DNA of 64,000 bases from Marinobacterium rhizophilum DSM 18822. GTDB taxonomy: Bacteria; Pseudomonadota; Gammaproteobacteria; Pseudomonadales; Balneatricaceae. Each line of letters begins with the position of its first letter. The stretch's first letter is position 1. The stretch spans positions 62,001 to 126,000 of the forward strand of contig NZ_KB899093.1 of NCBI RefSeq assembly GCF_000378045.1. The letters are read 5' to 3'. Shown in pieces: positions 47,277 through 56,008 of this stretch. Made by a program: the position numbers and the translations under genes. Under the pieces are notes generated by a model. The model saw only the letters and a list, made by a program, of their open reading frames with translations, was not told where the DNA came from and did no database searches.

Positions 47277-48308
47277 CTACAGCAGGCCTTTGCTCTTCAT
47301 GAACTTGACGTGGGTTTCATAGGCTTCTTTCGCCAGCGGAGACGCTGCAGCAAAGGCTTCCCAGGACTGCTGGGCAATCTTGCGGAACTTGTCGCGCTCG
47401 CCCTGGGGCCAGTCGATGATGGTCAGCTTGCCGGCGGCCTTGTCGCGGGCGACCAGTTCCTTGTCCTTGGCATCCAGCACGACGCGGATGTCATCGTAGG
47501 CCGCGATGAACCACTCGCTCAGTGCCTGCTGTTCGGTGTTCGTCAGCTTGTTCCAGGCCAGGTCGGACACCGTGAACTGCATGAAGGGCATGGAGTGTAT
47601 GCCGGGGTAGATCGGAAACTTGGCCACCTTGTGCATGCCGCTGGCGTCATTATTGGCATAGGCCGAGCTGTCGGCGGCATCGATAACGCTTTGCTCCAGT
47701 GCCGAATACACCTCGGAACCCGGCAGGGATACCGGGGCCGCTCCGGCCCGCCTGAAGACATCGGCCGCCAGCCCTTCCGGCGTGCGGATCTTCAGCCCCT
47801 TTAGATCGTCCACACTGTTGATGGCCACCTTGGAGACAAAGGCTTCCCGCTTTTCGGAACTGCAGCCGATGACGTGCACACCCGGCTGATGTTCATTGAA
47901 TAACTTTTGCAGCAGCTCCTTGCCGCCGCCATGCATGCAAAAGTCCTGAATCTGCTCCGGCCGGTCGTAGCCGGCAATGAGATCCCCCATCAGCGCAAAG
48001 GCGGGATCCTTGCCTGAAAAGTAGCTCGGCGTGGTCAGGTCTCCATCCAGAATGCCCATGGCGACGGCTTCCGGCGTTTCCTTGTGCGGCACCACGGCGC
48101 CAACTGGCAGCAGTTCGATTTCCAGCGACCCGTTGGTCATTTCCTTCAGCTTGGGGATCCAGTTTTCATTCAGGTGGGCCAGGCTGATGTGGCTGGCACT
48201 GAAACTGGTCTGAATCTTGAGCGTGCGTGCCTGGGCGGTCACAGAAAACGCGAGGGACGCGGTCGCGGCCATGACTATGCCGGTGGTGAGTAGCTTTTTA
48301 AAATACAT
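47277..48308 (-). CDS. TRAP transporter periplasmic binding protein DctP
   Basis: A 343-residue binding protein. The start at 48308 (MYFKKLLTTGIVMAATASLAFSVTAQA) gives a clean signal peptide ending AQA-R; the upstream frame lacks one. Typical DctP features: TLKIQTSFSASHISLAHLNE, LKGLKIRTPEGLAADVFRRAGAAPVSLPGSEVYSALEQSVIDA (the conserved ligand-binding region with Arg) and the C-terminal WEAFAAASPLAKEAYETHVKFMKSKG. The ligand is likely a dicarboxylic sugar acid given the dehydratase gene in the same run. An upstream palindrome at 48367-48380 may control it. Confidence 0.95.
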   Translation of the reverse strand: MYFKKLLTTGIVMAATASLAFSVTAQARTLKIQTSFSASHISLAHLNENWIPKLKEMTNGSLEIELLPVGAVVPHKETPEAVAMGILDGDLTTPSYFSGKDPAFALMGDLIAGYDRPEQIQDFCMHGGGKELLQKLFNEHQPGVHVIGCSSEKREAFVSKVAINSVDDLKGLKIRTPEGLAADVFRRAGAAPVSLPGSEVYSALEQSVIDAADSSAYANNDASGMHKVAKFPIYPGIHSMPFMQFTVSDLAWNKLTNTEQQALSEWFIAAYDDIRVVLDAKDKELVARDKAAGKLTIIDWPQGERDKFRKIAQQSWEAFAAASPLAKEAYETHVKFMKSKGLL

Positions 48309-48366
48309 GCTGGAACTCCGATTTTCTTGTTCTTGGTGTTTGGATCTCAGATTGAACGACTGAAAT

Positions 48367-48380
48367 ACTAATATATTAGT
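48367..48380. promoter_or_regulatory. Perfect 14-bp palindrome upstream of dctP, operator candidate
   Basis: ACTAATATATTAGT is a perfect inverted repeat, 59 bases before the dctP start and 88 before the divergent GntR start. An A+T-rich symmetrical site in a divergent promoter region next to a GntR gene suggests a regulator-binding site. It could overlap a -10 box. Confidence 0.55.
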
Positions 48381-48467
48381 TGAAATTCGCAAGCCTATTT
48401 TGTAGTTTTGTCATCAGATCGGCGTTTGAGCTGATACCCAAAGCGTGTGTATAGGAGTGACCCCACC

Positions 48468-49187
48468 ATGAAACCGCTCGATGTGAGTCAGCTGTTGCGA
48501 CAGCATCAGAGCCAGGTGCCGGAAATGGCCAGATCCGCCGTCGATCGCGTGTATGAGGATCTGCACCGGCGTATTGTCAGCCTGGAGCTGCCACCGGATG
48601 CGACGCTGACGCGGGCGCAGTTGTGTGAGGATTATCGGGTCAGCCAGACGCCGGTTCGCGAGGCCTTGCAGCGGCTGGAACAGGCCGGTCTGGTGAAGAT
48701 ATATCCGCAATCTCGCACGGTGGTATCGCGCATCGACGTGACGCAGTTGAACGAAACCCAGTTTCTGCGTGAGGCGCTTGAAACCGAGGTGATACGCCGG
48801 TTGTCGCGGTTGCAGGATGAGGATCTGGTTGCCAGGCTCTCGGCCCTGGTCGACATGCAGGAGTTACTGGCTAAAGATACATCCCAGCTCAGCGCTTTTT
48901 ACCGGCTGGACGAGCTGTTTCATGAGCAGATGTTTTCCGCGGCGGGGCAGCTCGGTCTTTACTGGCTGGTGCAGAGCAAGTCCGGTCACATGGCTAGGCT
49001 GCGACATCTTGACCTGCCCAGCGAGGGCAAGATGCGTGATGTCATCGAAGATCATCGCCGGATTGTCGACGCCATTGCATCGGGTGTGCCGGAACAGGCG
49101 ACCGAGGCTATGCGCCATCATCTGGAAGGAACATTGTCCCGTTACCAGCGCCTGCGTGAGGCCTATCCGAACTATTTCGCAGACTGA
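48468..49187 (+). CDS. FCD-domain GntR-family regulator
   Basis: A 239-residue regulator from ATG 48468, which has AGGAG 10 bases upstream; a possible GTG at 48447 lacks one. The winged helix is LTRAQLCEDYRVSQTPVREALQRLEQAGLVKIYPQSRTVV. The C-terminal FCD domain contains ARLSALVDMQE, LDELFHEQMFSAAGQ and DHRRIVDAIASGVPEQATEAMRHHLEGTLSRY, where the conserved Asp/His residues bind a metal and carboxylate ligand. It diverges from the dctP-dctQM operon and probably regulates it in response to a sugar acid or breakdown product. Confidence 0.92.
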   Translation: MKPLDVSQLLRQHQSQVPEMARSAVDRVYEDLHRRIVSLELPPDATLTRAQLCEDYRVSQTPVREALQRLEQAGLVKIYPQSRTVVSRIDVTQLNETQFLREALETEVIRRLSRLQDEDLVARLSALVDMQELLAKDTSQLSAFYRLDELFHEQMFSAAGQLGLYWLVQSKSGHMARLRHLDLPSEGKMRDVIEDHRRIVDAIASGVPEQATEAMRHHLEGTLSRYQRLREAYPNYFAD

Positions 49188-49278
49188 GCGTGGGCGCGGG
49201 GATTGCTTTGCGCCTCAACCGTTTAGTGGTACTTTGAGTCTCGATTTCCTTACTTGAAATGTTCACGAAAATCCTCCG

Positions 49279-50331
49279 ATGCCAATAAACACCGCAGATA
49301 ACAAAGACAAAAGCTCAAGGGATCAAAGGCATCAGGCATCGGGTTCAACACTCATTGACGTGGCCAAAGTGGCCGGCGTTTCGCCGATAACCGTATCCCG
49401 GGCGCTGAACCGGCCTGAAGTTGTCTCTGATCAAACACTGGAAAAAGTGCGCCGTGCGGTGGCAGAGGTCGGATACATTCCGAACATGCTGGCCGGCGGC
49501 CTTGCCAGCAAGCAGAGCAAGCTGGTTGCCGTTTTCGTTCCCACCATCGCGCATTCTCTTTTCTCTGATATGGTCCAGGCGCTGATGGACCAGCTCGGTG
49601 AGGCGGGTTACCAGTCCATTCTCGGGATTACGGGGTACTCGGTCGAGAAGGAAGAGTCCTTGCTGGGCGCGATTTTGGGGCGTCGACCCGATGCCATCGT
49701 GCTAACGGGGACGGAACACTCTGCGCTGACCCGCCAGCGGCTTGCCTCTTCGGGCATTCCGGTGGTCGAGGCATGGGATCTTTGCGACGACCCGATAGAC
49801 ATCCTGGTCGGTTTTTCCCACCGCGCCGTCGGCAAGGCCGTGGCGAGTCATTTGCTTGAAAAAGGATATAGGCGTTTTGCTGTCGTGTCCGTGAGTGATG
49901 CCCGTGCGGTCAAGCGTAACGAAGCGCTGGTGAACGAGCTGAATGCGCAGGGTGTCACGGATGTGCGGCAGGTGACTTTTCCGGCGCCGGCCACGCTCAA
50001 GGAAGGGCGAGAGGGGTTGAGTCAGTTGTGGTCACAAGAAGCCCGGCCTGAAGTCATTGTGTGCAGCTCGGATACCATTGCGCAGGGAGTCCTGGCGGAA
50101 GCGGCCGCCCGAGGCCTTAAGATTCCCGAGGATATTGCCGTGATGGGATTCGGTGATATGAGCAGCGCGGCGCAGCTGTATCCCGCATTGTCTTCGGTCC
50201 GGCTGGATGGCGCGCGCGTAGGAGCACTGATTGCGAGCGCGCTGCTGCAACGCCTGCAAAACCGGGACGATGACCGAACGCCTGTTCGCATCGATACGGG
50301 CTTTGAATTAATCGACCGGGTCAGTGCGTGA
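49279..50331 (+). CDS. LacI-family transcriptional regulator (GntR-like gluconate type)
   Basis: A 350-residue regulator with a polar N-terminal extension, then the LacI helix-turn-helix TLIDVAKVAGVSPITVSRALNRPEVVSDQTLEKVRRAV. A periplasmic-binding-like effector domain follows (KLVAVFVPTIAHSLFSDMVQALMDQL, and GFGDMSSAAQLYPALSSVRLDG near the end), similar to gluconate/idonate-type repressors. Effector unknown; a sugar acid is likely from the setting. It follows the GntR gene with a 91-base gap. A possible operator resembling the gluconate-repressor consensus (TGTTACCGGT) lies at 62767-62776. Confidence 0.9.
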   Translation: MPINTADNKDKSSRDQRHQASGSTLIDVAKVAGVSPITVSRALNRPEVVSDQTLEKVRRAVAEVGYIPNMLAGGLASKQSKLVAVFVPTIAHSLFSDMVQALMDQLGEAGYQSILGITGYSVEKEESLLGAILGRRPDAIVLTGTEHSALTRQRLASSGIPVVEAWDLCDDPIDILVGFSHRAVGKAVASHLLEKGYRRFAVVSVSDARAVKRNEALVNELNAQGVTDVRQVTFPAPATLKEGREGLSQLWSQEARPEVIVCSSDTIAQGVLAEAAARGLKIPEDIAVMGFGDMSSAAQLYPALSSVRLDGARVGALIASALLQRLQNRDDDRTPVRIDTGFELIDRVSA

Positions 50332-50780
50332 CCGCCTGCACAAAGAAGCCTTCATGCATGGATAAGGGCGTAGTCAGGGTGCCTGTTATCAGCCGGGCTG
50401 ACCCGTAGATTCCGATCCTGTTGGCCGAGCGTAGCGAGCCCACAGCCGTTCCCCTTTGTTTTGCCCCTCCACTGCTATCAGCTTCCGGAGTCCGACCCTG
50501 GAAGCTTTTCCCTATGAGTGCCTGCGTTACTTGCAAACCTTTCGGCGGCCCTGAAGCATCAGGTCGTTCTTGGCCACAGGTTTGCGCGCGATTGCCAGGG
50601 TCGCTGCGCCTTGAGCTTGATCAGCCGGCAATGGGTGGTCTCAAGGATTTGGAGAACCGCTTGCGAATCCTGTGCCCCGTACCCCGTACCCTCCGATGGA
50701 TGATGTAAACCTGTAAAGGGGGGCGTATACGGCTAAGGTGTAGTGCTGTTTAAGTTGGCCTGATAACTTATGGTTGCGCA
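50332..50780. other. Long non-coding gap upstream of tctC
   Basis: The 600-base gap between the LacI gene and tctC contains a decayed minus-strand gene fragment (50557-50690) and, near its right end, the GTATGAT repeat operator. A plus-strand frame at 50421-50708 and a minus-strand frame at 50321-50536 show no motif and I do not call them. Confidence 0.4.
50557..50690 (-). pseudogene. Decayed Fis-type helix-turn-helix fragment of a regulator
   Basis: On the minus strand, one frame reads DSQAVLQILETTHCRLIK, then a one-base shift gives GAATLAIAR, and a shift back gives NLWPRTT. Joined, these resemble the C-terminal Fis-type helix-turn-helix of sigma-54 activators (pattern ILE.T...KAA..L.IARTTLWRR). 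The frame is broken and only about 45 residues remain; no AAA+ domain is left in the region to its right. I infer a remnant of a lost sigma-54 regulator; this is a by-eye similarity. Confidence 0.35.
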
Positions 50781-50801
50781 ATCATCTGTATGATGTATGA
50801 T
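50781..50801. promoter_or_regulatory. GTATGAT direct-repeat site upstream of the tctCBA-garD operon
   Basis: GTATGATGTATGAT at 50788-50801 is a perfect 7+7 tandem repeat. With the preceding ATCAT (50781-50785) it also forms ATCAT-CTGT-ATGAT. The same 14 bases occur at 55829-55842 ahead of kdgD, and 12 of 14 at 62650-62663. The repeated use before genes of one pathway makes an operator likely. Confidence 0.65.
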
Positions 50802-50937
50802 TAATCGCGTCGGTCGCACAGCACAGAAACGTGTCAGGGTCGGGTGCTGCAACTGAATGACAAGTCGGCAACGGTGAGCTGCAACGCTGAAAGCGCCGCA
50901 ATGCCAGAAAAGAATTTTAATAACAGGAAAAATAAAT

Positions 50938-51981
50938 ATGAAACGTTTGATTTCCGGAATGCGACTGGGTGTCTGTGCACTGGCGGCAGCTGTGGCCATG
51001 CAGGCTGCGGCAGAGCTTCCGTCCAATATTCGCGTGGTGATCGGCTCCAAGTCCACCGGGGGCGATACCTACCAGTCCAGCAGCATCGTGGCCGAAGCGC
51101 TGTCCGAGAAGCTGGGTGTGAACTTCAAGGTTGATGCCACGGGTGCGCCGGCCGCGTTCAAGGCGGTAGAACGCAGCCGCAGCAGCGATGGCAGCACCAT
51201 CATGGTGTTCCACGATCAGGCGTATCTCGGCGTGCTTTACGGTCAGAAGGGCTACGACGATCCGTTTGCCAATTACAGTATCGGGCCGACGTTTGCGATC
51301 AACCCGGGCAATGCCTACCTGGTCAGCAAGAAATCGCCTTACAGCAGCGTCGAGCAGATTATCGATGCGGCGGGCAACGGTGAAACTGTCCGTGTGGCTA
51401 TCCAGCCCGGCGGCGTATCCGAAATCGGTTACAGTGCGCTGAAAAATGCCGTCAAGCTCAAGTACCCGGGCAAGGAAGGCAACCTGACACCGGTTAACAC
51501 CGGTTCGCAGGATTCCAAGAATCAGGCCATGTTCGACGGTCTGGCTGACGTGATCAACGGCAGTGTGCAGTCCAACGAGCAGTACACCCGCTTGCCGGCT
51601 GACGACCAGAAGGCCATGAGCTTTGTCTGGCTGACGGCACGCGAGCAGACCATCGCTCAGGCCAATGAAGATGGCATGGGCAAGACCACCCGCGCGGACC
51701 TGCTGAAGTTTGTCGCCCCCAATGTCCAGGTACCGATGGCCGAAGGCCAGGACTTCACCTTCGACAAGGAATTTTTCTTTCTCTACAACAAGGATATCGA
51801 TCCGGCATTCGTAGAGGCTATCGACAAGGCGCTGGGTGAAATCTACGCTGAGGGCAAGATCCAGGAAATGCAGAAGAAATCCTTCTTTATTCCCAACTTC
51901 AAGCCCGCAGCCGAAGCTCGGACCTACCTGAAAGAGAAGAACGACCGTATCGCCGACGTGATCAACGCGATCAAAGGCTAA
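50938..51981 (+). CDS. Tripartite tricarboxylate transporter binding protein (TctC-like)
   Basis: A 347-residue periplasmic protein with a signal peptide ending QAAA-ELP (about residue 25). It belongs to the TctC/Bug superfamily: NIRVVIGSKSTGGDTYQSSSIVAEALSEKLGVNFKVD is the Bug-like first lobe, and later segments include the GMGKTTRADLLKFVAPN region. It delivers a carboxylic acid, here likely a hexarate, to TctA/TctB encoded downstream. A hairpin separates it from tctB. The upstream GTATGAT repeat probably controls it. Confidence 0.9.
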   Translation: MKRLISGMRLGVCALAAAVAMQAAAELPSNIRVVIGSKSTGGDTYQSSSIVAEALSEKLGVNFKVDATGAPAAFKAVERSRSSDGSTIMVFHDQAYLGVLYGQKGYDDPFANYSIGPTFAINPGNAYLVSKKSPYSSVEQIIDAAGNGETVRVAIQPGGVSEIGYSALKNAVKLKYPGKEGNLTPVNTGSQDSKNQAMFDGLADVINGSVQSNEQYTRLPADDQKAMSFVWLTAREQTIAQANEDGMGKTTRADLLKFVAPNVQVPMAEGQDFTFDKEFFFLYNKDIDPAFVEAIDKALGEIYAEGKIQEMQKKSFFIPNFKPAAEARTYLKEKNDRIADVINAIKG

Positions 51982-52012
51982 CAAGCTCCTGTCTGGTTAG
52001 CGCCGGCAACGT

Positions 52013-52040
52013 CAGGGCCGCTCAGGGAGCGGCCCTGTTT
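52013..52040 (+). terminator. Strong hairpin between tctC and tctB
   Basis: CAGGGCCGCTC (52013-52023) pairs perfectly with GAGCGGCCCTG (52027-52037), followed by TTT. As in the TRAP operon nearby, a strong stem sits directly after the binding-protein gene and before the membrane subunits, probably for unequal expression. Confidence 0.8.
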
Positions 52041-52108
52041 CACTGAATCTGGGTGGCGGCAGCCTCGCAGCGGCCCCGTAAACCCTTCCTGACCCCTTCG
52101 GTGCAGTT

Positions 52109-52552
52109 ATGAGTCAGACACTTACGTCTCTGCTCGAAGTCTCGATCGACTTCGATCAATCCCATCTTTTTTTTCCAAAGCTGGTGGTTACTTTGCTGGC
52201 AGGGATGCTGCTGCTGATCGCCGTTATCCACCGTGCGCGTCTGGTTGAAATCGTGCGTACCCGAGGCGCGGGTCTGGCGTTCTTCGAAGAAAATGCCGAC
52301 AAGTTTCGCCTGTTCAGCACTGTGGGGCTGATCGTTATTTACTTTGTGTCGATGGATTATGTCGGGCAGCTGTTTCCCAATACCGGGCTGGGATTCCTGT
52401 TTTGTTCCATCGCGTTTATTGCCGCGTTATCCCTGGTGTATGTGCACGAAGTGACGCGTTCGGTACTGCTGGTGATCGCCTGCAATGCGCTGATCGCGCC
52501 GCTGGCGGTCTGGTACGTACTGGGCTCGCTGTTCGATATCACCTTGCCGTAA
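52109..52552 (+). CDS. Tripartite tricarboxylate transporter small subunit (TctB-like)
   Basis: A 147-residue membrane protein with four predicted helices (for example LVVTLLAGMLLLIAVIHRARL and FSTVGLIVIYFVSMDYVG), the size and layout of TctB. It is encoded between TctC and TctA, 18 bases from tctA. TctB sequences vary widely, so position supports the call as much as sequence. Confidence 0.88.
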   Translation: MSQTLTSLLEVSIDFDQSHLFFPKLVVTLLAGMLLLIAVIHRARLVEIVRTRGAGLAFFEENADKFRLFSTVGLIVIYFVSMDYVGQLFPNTGLGFLFCSIAFIAALSLVYVHEVTRSVLLVIACNALIAPLAVWYVLGSLFDITLP

Positions 52553-52570
52553 CGTACCGGAGTTATTTCG

Positions 52571-54082
52571 ATGGATTTCATTTCTCTGTTATCACCCGAA
52601 TACTTTCTGCTGGCGGCTGCGGGCTCGCTGGTGGGTATCATTTTTGGTGCCATTCCCGGCATGACCGCCACCATGGCCGTGGCCGTCTGCCTGCCTTTGA
52701 CCTATTCCCTGGGGCTGCATGAAGGTCTGGCACTGTTGCTGGGGCTCTATGTCGGCGGCATCTCGGGCGGTCTGGTGCCTGCTATTCTGCTCAACATTCC
52801 AGGTACGCCTTCGTCCATCACCACCACCTTTGACGGCCATCCCATGGCGCAACGGGGCGAGGCAGAGCGTGCGCTGAAGATCTGTATCGTCTCGTCCCTG
52901 GTGGGCGGGTTGTTCAGTGCCGTCATTCTGTTCTTGTTTGCGCCGCTTCTGTCGGATTTCGCAATCAAGTTCTCCTACGTCGAGAAGTTTCTGATCATAT
53001 TTTTCGCGCTGACGGTCATCGCATCGCTGTCCAGCAACATGCTGGTGGGTATTTTCAGTGGCATGATCGGGGTCTTCCTGAGCCTGATCGGCACCTATGA
53101 TGTGGGTGTGGGCGGTAACGGCGAGTACCGTCTGATGGCTGATTTCATGGTGCCTTACCTGGAAGAAGGCTTCTCGCTACTGCCGGTACTGATCGGCCTG
53201 TTCGGCCTGGCGACCATCTTTCTTGAGGCCGAGCGCGGTGCCAAGGATGAGGTGGGCGAAAAGCGCATTCAGCTGACGCAGGGAACCCCCTTTAAGCTGA
53301 ACGTGTTCCGCGGTCAGTTCGTCAACATGCTCAGATCCTCCAGTATCGGTACTTTCGTTGGCATGTTGCCGGGTATCGGTGGCAGCGCAGCTTCGGTGCT
53401 GGCGTACTCGCAGCAGAAAAACTTCTCCAAAGATCCTTCTAAGATGGGCAAGGGCGCGCCTGAAGGGCTCATCGCCTCGGAGTCCGCCAACAATGCCCTG
53501 ACCGGCGGTGCGCTGATTCCGCTGCTGTCACTCGGTATTCCCGGCGACAGCACAACGGCTGTACTGATCGGTGCCTTCACCCTGCAGGGGCTGCAGGTGG
53601 GGCCGCTCTTTATCGGCGAGAACCTGGATACCTGGTACTCGATGATGATCGGCCTGGTGTTCGCCAACCTGGTGATGTTCGGCATCATGTTCTTCGCAAT
53701 CAAGCATATCGCCAAGGTCGTCATGGTACCCAAGTACGTGCTGTATCCCATCATCATCATGATGTGTGTGGTCGGTGCCTACGCGATCAACTACGGCATC
53801 ATGTTTGATGTCTGGACACTGCTGATATTCGGACTGTTCGGCTATGTGGCGCAGAAGATCGGCCTCGAAATCGCACCGCTGGTGATCGGCTTTATTCTGG
53901 GCAGTTCGGCCGAGGTGTATTTCGTCAAGAGTCTCGAGTCCTTCGGCACGCTGAGCATCTTCTTTACCAAGAGCCCGATCGCGATTGTGCTTTGGCTCAT
54001 GATTGCAGCCTCGGTTCTGTTTTCCGTCTATCTGGCGCTCAAGGCCCGCCGCAACAGCAAGTCCCGGGCCATCGAAGTCTGA
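52571..54082 (+). CDS. Tripartite tricarboxylate transporter large subunit TctA
   Basis: A 503-residue integral membrane permease with the TctA signatures [62 protein letters not shown] near the start, and [26 protein letters not shown] with the later [25 protein letters not shown] in the second half. The duplicated Pro-Gly motif halves are the typical two-repeat topology. Sodium- or proton-driven uptake of the TctC-bound acid. The galactarate dehydratase gene follows, so the substrate may be galactarate or glucarate. Confidence 0.96.
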   Translation: MDFISLLSPEYFLLAAAGSLVGIIFGAIPGMTATMAVAVCLPLTYSLGLHEGLALLLGLYVGGISGGLVPAILLNIPGTPSSITTTFDGHPMAQRGEAERALKICIVSSLVGGLFSAVILFLFAPLLSDFAIKFSYVEKFLIIFFALTVIASLSSNMLVGIFSGMIGVFLSLIGTYDVGVGGNGEYRLMADFMVPYLEEGFSLLPVLIGLFGLATIFLEAERGAKDEVGEKRIQLTQGTPFKLNVFRGQFVNMLRSSSIGTFVGMLPGIGGSAASVLAYSQQKNFSKDPSKMGKGAPEGLIASESANNALTGGALIPLLSLGIPGDSTTAVLIGAFTLQGLQVGPLFIGENLDTWYSMMIGLVFANLVMFGIMFFAIKHIAKVVMVPKYVLYPIIIMMCVVGAYAINYGIMFDVWTLLIFGLFGYVAQKIGLEIAPLVIGFILGSSAEVYFVKSLESFGTLSIFFTKSPIAIVLWLMIAASVLFSVYLALKARRNSKSRAIEV

Positions 54083-54150
54083 TCTTTTCCTCCTGCCTGC
54101 GCGGGCGCCGCATTGGCGCCGGCCAGGCCTCTTTCCCTGTCGAGGATGTC

Positions 54151-55728
54151 ATGAGTACAGCCATTGAATTGCCCATCACCATCAAGATGCATGAGGCGGA
54201 TAACGTCGCCATCGTCGCCAATGCCGGTGGCCTGAAAGCTGGAACGCTGCTGGATAATGGCACGCGCCTGCTGGACGATGTGCCACTGGGCCACAAGGTG
54301 GCGCTGGTGGATATTGCCAGCGGCGACATCGTTGTGCGTTACGCCGAGGTTATCGGTTACGCCCTGGACGATATCGCACAGGGGCGCTGGATTAACGAGG
54401 ACATGGTGAGAATGCCGGCGGCCCGGGCGCTGAATGAGTTGTCGATCGACCCCCGTCCGCTACCGGAAATGCCGCCGCTGGAGGGGTATACCTTTGAAGG
54501 CTACCGCAATGCCGATGGCACGGTGGGCACCAAAAACGTGCTGGCCATTTCAACCAGTGTGCAGTGTGTTGCCGGCGTTACGGATCATGTGGTGCGCCGT
54601 ATCAAGGCAGAACTGCTGCCGCGCTTTCCCAACGTCGATGATGTTGTTGCGCTGAATCATACCTATGGCTGCGGTGTGGCGATTAACGCCCCGGCGGCAA
54701 TCGTGCCGATTCGTACCCTGCAGAATATAGCCCGCAACCCCAATTTCGGTGGCGAAGTGATGGTGATCGGACTGGGCTGCGAGAAGCTGCTGCCGACCCG
54801 TCTGCTGCCGCAAGAGCAGGTCCTGCGGCTGGGGGAAAACGTCGCCCCAAGTGCAAAGGCCGCGCCTTCGCCGATCCTGAGTCTGCAGGACGACTCCTTT
54901 ACCGGATTCGGCGAGATGGTGGACGGCATTCTGGAACTGGCCGAATACCACCTGGAGAAGCTGAACCGGCGGCGGCGTGAAACCTGTGCGGCGGCCGAAC
55001 TGGTGGTCGGCATGCAGTGTGGCGGCAGTGATGCTTTTTCCGGTGTGACCGCCAATCCGGCACTGGGTTTTGCCGCCGACCTGATCGTGCGCGCCGGCGG
55101 CACCGTGATGTTCTCTGAAGTCACTGAAGTACGCGATGCGATTCATCTGCTGACCGCCCGAGCCAAGGACCGTTCCGTGGCTCAGGCGCTGGTGGACCAG
55201 ATGGACTGGTACGACAACTACCTCAGCCAGGGGCAGGTTGATCGCAGCGCCAATACATCGCCGGGTAACAAGAAGGGGGGGCTGAGCAATATCGTTGAGA
55301 AAGCGCTCGGCTCCATCGTCAAGTCCGGCAGCTCGCCCATTGTAGACGTGGTGGAGCCGGGCGAGCGTATCCGCAAACGCGGCCTGAACTTTGCGGCCAC
55401 ACCGGCCAGCGACTTCATTTGCGGCACCTTGCAGCTGGCAGCCGGCATGAACCTGCAGGTCTTTACGACCGGTCGAGGCACGCCCTATGGCCTGTCGATG
55501 GCACCGGTTATCAAGGTGTCGACCAACAAGACCCTGAGTCGCCGCTGGCACGACCTGATCGATCTTGATGCCGGACGCATCGCGACCGGGGAAGCGACCA
55601 TTGAGGATGTGGGCTGGGAGCTTTTTCGGCTGATCCTGGAGGTGGCCAGCGGTCGCCAGCAGGTGGCGGCCGACAGGCTGGGGCTGCACAACGATCTGGT
55701 GCTGTTTAACCCGGCACCGGTGACCTGA
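54151..55728 (+). CDS. garD: Galactarate dehydratase GarD
   Basis: Dehydrates galactarate (mucate) to 5-keto-4-deoxy-D-glucarate. A 525-residue protein from ATG 54151, with GAGGA at 54142-54146 supporting it; a longer frame overlapping tctA is unlikely. An N-terminal SAF-like domain contains [22 protein letters not shown]. The UxaA-type catalytic part has [65 protein letters not shown] and [22 protein letters not shown]. Length and order match GarD. It is last in the tctC-tctB-tctA-garD run. Confidence 0.95.
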   Translation: MSTAIELPITIKMHEADNVAIVANAGGLKAGTLLDNGTRLLDDVPLGHKVALVDIASGDIVVRYAEVIGYALDDIAQGRWINEDMVRMPAARALNELSIDPRPLPEMPPLEGYTFEGYRNADGTVGTKNVLAISTSVQCVAGVTDHVVRRIKAELLPRFPNVDDVVALNHTYGCGVAINAPAAIVPIRTLQNIARNPNFGGEVMVIGLGCEKLLPTRLLPQEQVLRLGENVAPSAKAAPSPILSLQDDSFTGFGEMVDGILELAEYHLEKLNRRRRETCAAAELVVGMQCGGSDAFSGVTANPALGFAADLIVRAGGTVMFSEVTEVRDAIHLLTARAKDRSVAQALVDQMDWYDNYLSQGQVDRSANTSPGNKKGGLSNIVEKALGSIVKSGSSPIVDVVEPGERIRKRGLNFAATPASDFICGTLQLAAGMNLQVFTTGRGTPYGLSMAPVIKVSTNKTLSRRWHDLIDLDAGRIATGEATIEDVGWELFRLILEVASGRQQVAADRLGLHNDLVLFNPAPVT

Positions 55729-55828
55729 TCGGGTCCTGTCTTGTACGGCCTGACGGGCTAATCCGGTGCGCGATGATGGTCGCAGTACTGCAGACAAATT
55801 AGCCAATCTAAGGCTTGCGTCTATAAAA

Positions 55829-55849
55829 GTATGATGTATGATGAATGAT
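55829..55849. promoter_or_regulatory. GTATGAT repeat site upstream of kdgD-gudD operon
   Basis: GTATGATGTATGAT (55829-55842) followed by GAATGAT (55843-55849), three head-to-tail 7-bp units with the last imperfect. It lies 160 bases before kdgD and 101 bases after garD. The first 14 bases are identical to 50788-50801. Confidence 0.65.
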
Positions 55850-56008
55850 AACTAGGGCATGACTTTAATTGCCTGGTAAACGAAGCGAGCACCTGTCGGT
55901 GGCCCGCGATTGCCATTCACGCGATCCGGGGCGCCGGCGACCTTGTCGGGACAGTCTCCTAATGTGCTCAAGGCCGGGTTGCGGCATTAACGAAAGAGGA
56001 ATAACAAA

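Noticed and set aside
53992-54150. Upstream extension of garD
   Set aside because: The frame is open back into tctA, but it overlaps it, lacks similarity to GarD, and a GAGGA-preceded ATG exists at 54151.
54550-55806. 418-codon open frame on the minus strand
   Set aside because: Antisense to garD, no family features.
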